Shown here: positions 1 through 5,038 of the stretch, in pieces | Layout: every line of letters starts with the position of its first letter | Numbering within the stretch: the stretch's first letter is position 1 | Source of the DNA: an uncultured Oscillospiraceae bacterium | GTDB lineage: Bacteria; Bacillota; Clostridia; Oscillospirales; Acutalibacteraceae | NCBI GenBank assembly: GCA_900547275.1 | Contig: URGA01000087.1 | Span: 1 to 6,742 of the forward strand | Length of the DNA: 6,742 nucleotides | Direction of reading: 5' to 3' | Translations under genes and position numbers: made by a program | Notes under the pieces: generated by a model | What the model was told of the DNA's origin: nothing | What the model saw: the letters and a program-made list of their open reading frames with translations, nothing else | Database searches by the model: none

Positions 1-663
1 AAGCAAAAATTTAAACCAGCCGCAGAGCACAAGCGCCAGAGCGGTGAAGTAAAGCACGTTGCCCGCCGAATGTATTATCAGCATCGCGGTGAGCTGCGAA
101 TGTTTTGCGTAGTAAATAAGACATCCGATTTCTCCCTTAAACGGGATAAGGTTTGCGGTAACGTCGAAATTGTCAAACTCTCTCAGGGCAAAAAACATCA
201 GAAAGAACAGTAGCGCGCAAAGGGGCAGATAGCCCAGCGAAAAACGGCGAAGCATTATTCCCATATCGGCTTTTCGGTCACGCTTTACCGCAACGCAGAG
301 CCATGAGGCGGCGAGCACGGTAAAAAACGAAATCATCGAGTACATAAAGTGGAAAAGAATTTTGTCGTCGCCTATTCTCGCTATTAGGTTTACCGTCCAT
401 CTGTCAATAAAAAACAAAACGAAGCAAACGTTCATGATTACCGCACAGGCGGTGCCCACGAACTTTAAATTCTTTTCCGCAATATAATCGGCAACTGTTA
501 AAATCAGCGGCACTGCAAAACAGAGAACAGTCTTTGCAATCCTTGTTTCTATACTCCAGAAGAACTGAGGATGCCAGCTGTCAACGAAACAGCAGGCGGT
601 GCAAAACAGCCCGATTATAAATGCCGTTCGGCATATGTAAACGTGGGCTCTTGTTGTCTTCAT
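1..663 (-). CDS. VanZ-like multi-pass membrane protein, C-terminus beyond window
   Basis: An open frame starts at ATG 663-661 and reads leftward for 221 codons without a stop to the window edge, so the gene is cut by the window rather than broken. The product is very hydrophobic. Likely membrane segments lie near residues 10-26, 43-61, 67-87, 102-126, 143-160 and 190-217, with a basic loop (VKRDRK) near 126-131. Residues 171-176 read NLIPFK, and about 25 residues later comes GNVLYF (201-206). That pairing resembles the VanZ-like family (NLIPF, then a GN-hydrophobic-F helix), but the usual Pro-Gly after the second motif is not seen. VanZ itself gives low-level teicoplanin resistance; most VanZ-like proteins have no known role, so none is assigned here. 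A GGGGG ribosome binding site at 672-676 lies 8 nt from the ATG. The gene is divergent from rpmH. Its membrane nature is firm; the family call is moderate. Confidence 0.68.
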   Translation of the reverse strand, partial: MKTTRAHVYICRTAFIIGLFCTACCFVDSWHPQFFWSIETRIAKTVLCFAVPLILTVADYIAEKNLKFVGTACAVIMNVCFVLFFIDRWTVNLIARIGDDKILFHFMYSMISFFTVLAASWLCVAVKRDRKADMGIMLRRFSLGYLPLCALLFFLMFFALREFDNFDVTANLIPFKGEIGCLIYYAKHSQLTAMLIIHSAGNVLYFTALALVLCGWFKFLL

Positions 664-689
664 ATATTTAACCCCCAACATATAGTGAC

Positions 690-718
690 ATTATAATATA
701 TTATCTTAACAAATACAA
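690..718 (-). promoter_or_regulatory. Probable sigma-A promoter for the VanZ-like gene
   Basis: Read on the minus strand, a perfect TATAAT (plus-strand 690-695) is preceded after 17 nt by TTGTAT (713-718), which matches only three of six bases of the -35 consensus. Transcription would begin near 683, giving a leader of about 20 nt that contains the GGGGG ribosome binding site. The surroundings are very AT-rich, so chance -10 matches are likely, and only the correct spacing and position support this call. Confidence 0.42.
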
Positions 719-735
719 GAATAACAATTTTTTTA

Positions 736-765
736 TTGACAAGAAGCCACAATTTATAATATAAT
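736..765 (+). promoter_or_regulatory. Consensus sigma-A promoter of the rpmH operon
   Basis: A perfect -35 box TTGACA (736-741) and a perfect -10 box TATAAT (760-765) are separated by 18 nt. A second TATAAT at 755-760 is only 13 nt from the -35 and is unlikely to be used. An A/T-rich run at 721-735 just upstream could act as an UP element. Transcription should start near 772, about 108 nt before rpmH. This strength fits a ribosomal-protein gene, and the promoter probably drives rpmH through jag and partly the genes beyond. Confidence 0.85.
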
Positions 766-771
766 ATCAAG

Positions 772-879
772 CGCTAATGTGGGTTGGTATCCCACTGAGA
801 AAGCACGCACCTGCACTATACCGTGCAGAGTATATAAAGATTAAGAACCAGTTTAGTCTTAGGAATGGAGTGAAACAAG
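772..879 (+). promoter_or_regulatory. Structured 5' leader of rpmH with three possible hairpins
   Basis: Between the inferred transcription start and rpmH the RNA can form three local stem-loops. The first is GTGGG/CCCAC (779-783 with 791-795, 7-nt loop). The second is CTGCAC/GTGCAG (811-816 with 823-828, 6-nt loop). The third is a weaker TTAAGA/TCTTAG (841-846 with 857-862, one G-U pair). An alternative GCACG/CGTGC pairing (803-807 with 822-826) competes with the second. The ribosome binding site GGAGTGA (867-873) lies 6 nt before the ATG and just after the third stem. I do not recognise a known riboswitch or ribosomal-protein leader family here. The structure may protect the 5' end or control translation, but both are inference. 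Confidence 0.45.
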
Positions 880-1014
880 ATGAAAAGAACTTATCAGCCG
901 AAGAAAAGACACGCGCAGATGGAGCACGGCTTCAGAAAGAGAATGTCAACAAAGAACGGAAGAAAGGTACTTGCCCGCCGTCGTGCAAAGGGCCGCAAAT
1001 CTCTTTCTTACTAA
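880..1014 (+). CDS. rpmH: Large ribosomal subunit protein bL34
   Basis: The 44-residue product begins MKRTYQPKKRH and ends GRKSLSY. It has the uniform bL34 pattern: the KRTYQP start, GFRKRM (residues 17-22), and the basic NGRKVLARRRAKGR run (26-39). Length and composition match the family exactly. bL34 binds 23S rRNA in the large subunit. The ATG at 880 is set by GGAGTGA at 867-873. This is the first gene after the strong promoter, with rnpA starting 21 nt after its stop, the usual bacterial pairing. A longer open frame (777-1085) overlaps it in another phase and is a shadow without family similarity. Confidence 0.97.
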   Translation: MKRTYQPKKRHAQMEHGFRKRMSTKNGRKVLARRRAKGRKSLSY

Positions 1015-1035
1015 TTACCGAATGGGAATGGTATT

Positions 1036-1383
1036 GTGAAAAGCAACGCCTTAAAGGAAAACAGGGATTTCCGCAGGCTTTATAACAGAGGAAAAAGCAA
1101 AACGGCGCCGTGTGTCGTTACCTACGCTTTGAAAAGCAGGCGGGGTGAGACCCGCGTTGGTATCACCAGCTCTAAAAAGATTGGCGGCGCAGTTGAGCGA
1201 AACCGCGCAAGGCGCGTTATCCGCGCAGCGTTTTCGCAGCTTGAAAACCGAGTTGAGGGCAACTGGGACCTTGTTTTTGTTGCCAGAACCAGGACAACCT
1301 GTGTAAAAATGCAGCAGGTACTGGCGGATATGGAAAAGGAACTGCTTGAGCTCGGAGTGATAAGCAATGAAAAATCCGCTTAA
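1036..1383 (+). CDS. rnpA: Ribonuclease P protein component (C5 protein)
   Basis: This 115-residue basic protein is the protein subunit of RNase P, which with the RNA subunit removes 5' leaders from precursor tRNAs. Family hallmarks are LKENRDFRRLYNRGKS near the N-terminus (residues 6-21), RVGITSSKKIGGAV (40-53) and the RNA-binding RNR motif RNRARRVIR (55-63). An aromatic/hydrophobic strand (WDLVFVAR) follows. Length is normal for the family. The start is GTG 1036. No other standard start codon fits in frame just upstream, and the MKSNALKENRDF start aligns with the family. Its ribosome binding site is poor (GGGAATGG region, 1024-1031), so translation may be coupled to rpmH, which stops 21 nt earlier. 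Its last 17 bases overlap yidD. Confidence 0.96.
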   Translation: MKSNALKENRDFRRLYNRGKSKTAPCVVTYALKSRRGETRVGITSSKKIGGAVERNRARRVIRAAFSQLENRVEGNWDLVFVARTRTTCVKMQQVLADMEKELLELGVISNEKSA

Positions 1384-1612
1384 ATCTCTAATTAAGTTTT
1401 TAATAAGAACATATCAGGTGACGCTGAGTCCGCGCTTTTCAAACGGCTCGTGCCGCTATGTGCCCACCTGCAGCCAATACGCGCTGGAGGCCGTTGAGAT
1501 ACACGGAGTTTTTAAGGGCTCACTGCTGGCTATACGCCGTATTTTGCGCTGCAATCCTTTTTTCAAAGGCGGATACGACCCCGTTCCCCCAAAGAAAGAA
1601 AAGCGAAAATAA
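1367..1612 (+). CDS. yidD: Membrane protein insertion efficiency factor YidD
   Basis: This 81-residue protein has the full YidD signature. An amphipathic N-terminal helix (FLIRTYQVTLSP, 11-22) precedes the cysteine-rich core CRYVPTCSQYALEAV (29-43), then HG..KG (46-51), RRILRCNPFFKGGYDPVP (57-74) and a lysine-rich tail. The three conserved cysteines are C29, C35 and C62. YidD is a small membrane-associated protein that aids insertion of proteins by the Sec/YidC route, and its gene is typically between rnpA and yidC as here. The start at ATG 1367 lies inside the end of rnpA. It is preceded by GGAGTGAT (1354-1361) with 5 nt spacing, so the overlap is genuine and suggests coupled translation. 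Confidence 0.96.
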   Translation: MKNPLKSLIKFLIRTYQVTLSPRFSNGSCRYVPTCSQYALEAVEIHGVFKGSLLAIRRILRCNPFFKGGYDPVPPKKEKRK

Positions 1613-1670
1613 TTTTACTATCTGAAATTATTGCTGCTTTTTAAGCAAAACTTAACAAAGAGGACATACA

Positions 1671-2651
1671 ATGAACAGTATTTTGTTAGCTGCTTCTTCA
1701 GCGGGTGTAGCTTTTTTCAAACCGCTGTATTGGCTTTTCGGCGTATGCATGGGATTTTTGATGGACCTGCTGGGTAACCAGTACTTTATTGCCATCATTA
1801 TCTTTACTGTTGTAACCCGTCTTATTTTGCTGCCTGTTAATATCCACCAGCAAAGGACCATGGCGAAATCTACCCGCCTTCAGCCGAAAATCCAGAAGTT
1901 ACAGAAGAAATACCCCGATCCCAAAGACCGCGTTAAACTTAACCAGGAAATGCAGGATCTTTATGCCCGCGAAGGTCACAACCCAATGAACATGGGCTGC
2001 GGACCTCTTATTTTCCAGATGGTATTCCTGATGGGTATCGTTGGTATTATTTACTACCCGCTGTCATATGTTATCGGTATGGACAGCATTGCAGACAACG
2101 CCGACAAACTGCTTGAGGTTATTAAAAATCTCGGCTATGACGGCCAGTATATGCAGCTCGGTATTCTGGAGAACTTCAACGATTACAAAGACACTCTCGT
2201 TGCCGAATTCCCGAAGATTTTCACACCTGAAAACTGCAGCGCCATTGAGGCGTACCGCGACGGAATGGTACTCGGCACTCTTGATATGACCGCAATTCCT
2301 CACTGGAAAGACGGCGCAATCATCATTATTCCTATTTTGTGTTTTGTAACTTCGCTGCTGTCCACCCTTGTATCAACCTTGATTCAGAAGAAGAACAATC
2401 CGGCAGCCGCTCAGCAGATGAGCCAGATGATCATTATGATGCTGATGATGCCGTTTTTCTCACTTTATATCGCATTCAAGGTGCCTGCAGCGGTAGGCTT
2501 TTACTGGATTATCTCAAATCTGGTGGCGATTGTTCAGCAGCTCTTTATTGCAAAATTCTTCCCGCCGAAGAGAAGCCAGGCAAGACTTATGGTTGAAAAC
2601 ACCATTTACCGCCGCTCCAGAGAGGCAAATGTCAAAAAAATTAAAGAATAA
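1671..2651 (+). CDS. yidC: Membrane protein insertase YidC/Oxa1 family (SpoIIIJ type)
   Basis: This 326-residue insertase places newly made proteins in the cytoplasmic membrane, alone or with SecYEG. A hydrophobic N-terminal segment (about 8-35) is followed by TM1 (37-57), which carries the conserved intramembrane arginine R50 in TVVTRLILLP. A charged cytoplasmic hairpin follows (QQRTMAKSTRLQPKIQKLQK, 60-79). TM2 is near 111-130 and TM3-TM5 near 214-236, 250-268 and 272-294. The basic tail (KRSQARLMVEN, RRSREANVKKIK) fits ribosome contact. It lacks the large periplasmic domain of proteobacterial YidC, so it is the Gram-positive form. No lipobox cysteine is visible near the N-terminus. The TM2-TM3 outer loop is about 80 residues, much longer than in B. 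subtilis SpoIIIJ. The ribosome binding site AAGAGGA (1658-1664) is 6 nt from the ATG. It follows yidD after a 58-nt gap and precedes jag by 14 nt. Confidence 0.95.
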   Translation: MNSILLAASSAGVAFFKPLYWLFGVCMGFLMDLLGNQYFIAIIIFTVVTRLILLPVNIHQQRTMAKSTRLQPKIQKLQKKYPDPKDRVKLNQEMQDLYAREGHNPMNMGCGPLIFQMVFLMGIVGIIYYPLSYVIGMDSIADNADKLLEVIKNLGYDGQYMQLGILENFNDYKDTLVAEFPKIFTPENCSAIEAYRDGMVLGTLDMTAIPHWKDGAIIIIPILCFVTSLLSTLVSTLIQKKNNPAAAQQMSQMIIMMLMMPFFSLYIAFKVPAAVGFYWIISNLVAIVQQLFIAKFFPPKRSQARLMVENTIYRRSREANVKKIKE

Positions 2652-2665
2652 AGTCGGAGGACATA

Positions 2666-3610
2666 ATGATAAAGGAATTTATCGGAACCGGCAAAACTAT
2701 TGAAGAGGCGACGAAAGTTGCCCGCACCGGTCTTAACGCTCCGTCATCGGCAGATGTAAAAATCGAAGTTGTCGCAATGCCCCAGAAAAAACTTTTCGGT
2801 CTTTTCGGCGGAAGCGACGCCAAGGTAAAAGCAAGTTACGACGACGGCAAAAAAGCGAAAAAGGCGCAGCCGAAAAAAGAAACGCCTAAAAAAGAGGCGC
2901 CGAAAAAGGCGGCCGTAAAGAAAGAAACTCCAAAGCCGGAAAAAGCGGAGAAAGCCGAGAAGCCCGAAAAGGCAAAGGTAAGCGCCGCTGATATAGACCT
3001 TGATTACGCCTGTGATTATCTTAAATCACTTATCGTAGGACTTCAGGTTGAAAATCCCGAAGTTACCGCAAAGCTGGTTGACGGCGTAGTTGAAATGGAA
3101 GTTTCCTGCGATGATTACGGTATTATCATCGGCCGCAGAGGCGATACGCTGGACGCGCTCCAGTATCTTACCAGCCTTGCTATTAAAAAGCAGGCAGACA
3201 AATATGTAAGAGTTACACTCAACGTCGGCAATTACCGCGAAAAGAGAGTTGAAACTCTTCGCAATCTTGCCAAAAAGAACGCAGGCTACGTTCTTCGCAC
3301 AGGCAAGAGATATACGTTTGAGCCAATGAATCCGTATGAAAGACGCATTCTCCACACCACCGTTCAGGAGATTGAAGGCGTTGAGTCTCGCTCCGTCGGG
3401 GTTGACCAGGACAGACGTGTTGTTATCGAGCCGGAAGGCGGCGTAAAGAGCACCTCATATTCAAGAAGAGGCGGCTCAAGAAGAGGCGGTTCCTCTCGTT
3501 CACAGAGAACGGCTCCCGCCAACACTCAGCCCAAGGACGACAGAGCAGATCTGCCGAAGTTCGGAAAGATTGAAGCTCCCCTTGCACCGGCTGATAAAGA
3601 AGAAAACTAA
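2666..3610 (+). CDS. jag: RNA-binding protein Jag/KhpB (Jag-N, KH, R3H domains)
   Basis: This 314-residue cytoplasmic RNA-binding protein is the usual partner gene of yidC in Gram-positives. The Jag-N domain is at 1-58 (TGKTIEEATKVA, then PQKKLFGLFGG). A lysine-rich disordered linker spans 61-104. A KH domain at about 110-185 has the GxxG loop G156-R-R-G159 followed by DTLDALQYL. The R3H domain is at about 190-258 with R226-x3-H230 in NPYERRILH. A disordered arginine/glycine-rich tail runs from 260 to the end. KhpB in Streptococcus acts with KhpA in RNA binding and control of cell elongation; the same role here is inference. The protein is about 100 residues longer than B. subtilis Jag, owing to the linker and tail. 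A strong GGAGGA (2656-2661) sits 4 nt from the ATG. Confidence 0.95.
   Translation: MIKEFIGTGKTIEEATKVARTGLNAPSSADVKIEVVAMPQKKLFGLFGGSDAKVKASYDDGKKAKKAQPKKETPKKEAPKKAAVKKETPKPEKAEKAEKPEKAKVSAADIDLDYACDYLKSLIVGLQVENPEVTAKLVDGVVEMEVSCDDYGIIIGRRGDTLDALQYLTSLAIKKQADKYVRVTLNVGNYREKRVETLRNLAKKNAGYVLRTGKRYTFEPMNPYERRILHTTVQEIEGVESRSVGVDQDRRVVIEPEGGVKSTSYSRRGGSRRGGSSRSQRTAPANTQPKDDRADLPKFGKIEAPLAPADKEEN
2846..2977 (+). repeat. Lysine/alanine/proline/glutamate low-complexity linker of jag
   Basis: This stretch encodes residues 61-104 of Jag. Only G, K, A, Q, P, E, T and V occur; 18 of the 44 residues are lysine. Imperfect reiterations read as KKETPKK/KKEAPKK, then KAEKAEKPEKAK. It joins the Jag-N and KH domains and is predicted to be disordered and strongly basic. 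It remains in frame, so it is a linker rather than a sequence error. Confidence 0.75.
3461..3490 (+). repeat. 15-bp tandem repeat encoding SRRGG twice, in the jag tail
   Basis: TCAAGAAGAGGCGGC (3461-3475) is followed directly by TCAAGAAGAGGCGGT (3476-3490), differing only at the last base. Both copies are in frame and encode SRRGG at residues 266-270 and 271-275. The near identity at silent positions points to recent duplication. The resulting arginine/glycine patch resembles the RGG-type disordered RNA-binding tails of other proteins. Confidence 0.85.
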
Positions 3611-3622
3611 ATTTTCTATTGC

Positions 3623-3654
3623 AATGGCGAACACAACCGATGTGCTTCGCCATT
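3623..3654 (+). terminator. Stem-loop between jag and mnmE, possible weak terminator or attenuator
   Basis: AATGGCGAA (3623-3631) pairs perfectly with TTCGCCATT (3646-3654). CACA (3632-3635) pairs with TGTG (3641-3644), leaving one bulged C (3645) and the loop ACCGA. The stem begins 13 nt after the jag stop. The tract that follows is CTTTATAG, a poor U-run, so full termination is doubtful. Partial readthrough or an RNA-processing site would also fit. No convincing separate promoter for mnmE was found in the short gap, so some readthrough is needed if mnmE depends on the rpmH promoter. Confidence 0.55.
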
Positions 3655-3660
3655 CTTTAT

Positions 3661-3669
3661 AGAGGTGAT
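3661..3669 (+). promoter_or_regulatory. Ribosome binding site that sets the mnmE start
   Basis: AGAGGTGAT matches the 16S rRNA anti-Shine-Dalgarno complement over eight consecutive bases (GAGGTGAT). It overlaps GTG 3665, which therefore cannot be the start it serves. It lies at a normal distance (8 nt from the GAGG core) from GTG 3674. Confidence 0.82.
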
Positions 3670-3673
3670 TTTT

Positions 3674-5038
3674 GTGTCTGAAACAATAGCGGCTATTGCC
3701 ACGGGAAGCGCCGCCGGCGGCATCGGAGTTATCCGCATAAGCGGAGACAGCGCCATTGAGGTTGCCCAGAAAGTTTTTCGCTCAGTCGATTCGGCTCCCC
3801 TCAGTTCGCTGGCAGGCTACACCGCGAAATTCGGACGTGTGTATAAAGACGGCGAGGCTTTTGACCAGGCTGTTGCTCTTGTTTTCCGCGCCCCTAAGTC
3901 ATATACCGGAGAAGACGTTGTTGAACTGAGCGTTCACGGCGGAATATACGTTGTTGAAAAGACGCTGGAGGCCGTTTTTGACGCAGGCGCCGTTCCTGCC
4001 CAACCCGGTGAATTTACTAAGCGCGCCTTTCTTAACGGAAAAATGGACCTTACCGAGGCGGAAAGCGTTGCTTCTATCATTTCCGCAACAGGTGAAACGG
4101 CGGCAAAAAGCGCATACACAACTCTTTCCGGCGCGCTTTACGAAAAAATAAGCGCAGTGCTGGCAAGCCTTATGGATTGCAGCGCCCAGATGGCGGCGTG
4201 GGTTGACTACCCCGACGAGGAGATAGACGACCTGAGCACCGACAGCCTTATAGACACCCTGACTTCGGCGAAAAACGAACTGACTTCTCTGCTTTCAGAT
4301 TACGAAAGCGGCCAGATAATGACCTGCGGAATAGATACCGCAATCGTGGGCAGACCCAACGTGGGCAAATCGTCGCTGATGAATTTGCTGTCGGGTCAGG
4401 AAAAAAGCATTGTAACCGATATGCAGGGCACAACGAGAGATATTGTTGAAAGCACTGTTCGTCTGGGAAGTCTCGTGCTCCACCTTTCAGACACTGCGGG
4501 TCTGCGCAAGTCTGACGACAAGGTGGAGAGCATCGGAATTCAGCGCGCTATGGACAAGATACAGCAAGCGATGCTTGTGCTGGCTGTTTTTGACTCTTCT
4601 CAGGAACTCACCGAGGAAGACAGAAAACTAATCGAACTTTGCAAAGGCAAACACGCTATCGCCGTTATGAACAAGCAGGACCTTGAATGCACCGCAAAGA
4701 CACAGCCGCTGAAGGACGTATTTTCAAGCATAGTCTTTCTCAGTGCAAAGGAAAAGACAGGCAAGGAAGACCTTGAAAAAGCCATAAAAGATCTGCTGGG
4801 AGTTGCCGATTTTGACGCCGCATCTCCTATACTGGCGAACGAACGTCAGCGCAGATGCTGCAAGGACGCTCTTTCAAGTATCGCCGAAGCCCTCAGCGCC
4901 GCTGAAGCGGGAATGACTTATGACGCAATCAATGTTATGATAGACAGCGCAGTGGATTTCCTCCTTTCGCTGACGGGAAAGAAAGCCACCGAAGAAGTGG
5001 TTAATAATATTTTCAGTAAGTTTTGTGTGGGTAAATAA
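3674..5038 (+). CDS. mnmE: tRNA modification GTPase MnmE
   Basis: MnmE works with MnmG to add a (carboxymethyl)aminomethyl group to wobble uridine 34 of some tRNAs, using GTP and a folate-derived carbon. From GTG 3674 the product has 454 residues, a normal length, and starts MSETIAAIATG like the family. The N-terminal folate-binding domain is at about 1-117 (GGIGVIRISG, HGG, GEFTKRAFLNGK). The helical domain is split around the G domain. G motifs are GRPNVGKS (226-233), GTTRD (252-256), DTAG (273-276) and NKQD (333-336). The C-terminus is FCVGK (450-454) with catalytic Cys451. In the helical region AAWVDYPDEE replaces the more common EA-IDYPEE form. The longest frame begins at GTG 3665, but that codon lies in the ribosome binding site. 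The gene overlaps mnmG by one base. Confidence 0.96.
   Translation: MSETIAAIATGSAAGGIGVIRISGDSAIEVAQKVFRSVDSAPLSSLAGYTAKFGRVYKDGEAFDQAVALVFRAPKSYTGEDVVELSVHGGIYVVEKTLEAVFDAGAVPAQPGEFTKRAFLNGKMDLTEAESVASIISATGETAAKSAYTTLSGALYEKISAVLASLMDCSAQMAAWVDYPDEEIDDLSTDSLIDTLTSAKNELTSLLSDYESGQIMTCGIDTAIVGRPNVGKSSLMNLLSGQEKSIVTDMQGTTRDIVESTVRLGSLVLHLSDTAGLRKSDDKVESIGIQRAMDKIQQAMLVLAVFDSSQELTEEDRKLIELCKGKHAIAVMNKQDLECTAKTQPLKDVFSSIVFLSAKEKTGKEDLEKAIKDLLGVADFDAASPILANERQRRCCKDALSSIAEALSAAEAGMTYDAINVMIDSAVDFLLSLTGKKATEEVVNNIFSKFCVGK

Noticed and set aside
755..760. Second TATAAT as the -10 box of the rpmH promoter
   Set aside because: It is only 13 nt from the TTGACA box, too short for a sigma-A spacer. The overlapping TATAAT at 760-765 has an 18-nt spacer and fits.
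664..771. Possible replication origin in the AT-rich gap beside rpmH
   Set aside because: No TTATCCACA-type DnaA boxes are present on either strand. The closest, TTATCTTAA at 701-709, has three mismatches. The AT-richness is explained by two divergent promoters.
777..1085. 102-residue open frame on the plus strand
   Set aside because: It overlaps all of rpmH and the start of rnpA in another phase, begins in the leader without a ribosome binding site, and shows no family features. It is a shadow of rpmH.
1631..1648. Small hairpin TTGCT/AGCAA between yidD and yidC
   Set aside because: Only five base pairs with an 8-nt loop in AT-rich sequence and no U-run in a terminator position. It is too weak to call as a terminator or regulator of yidC.
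3026..3355. 109-residue antisense open frame inside jag
   Set aside because: It lies opposite the KH and R3H coding region and shows no family similarity or ribosome binding site, so it is treated as a shadow.
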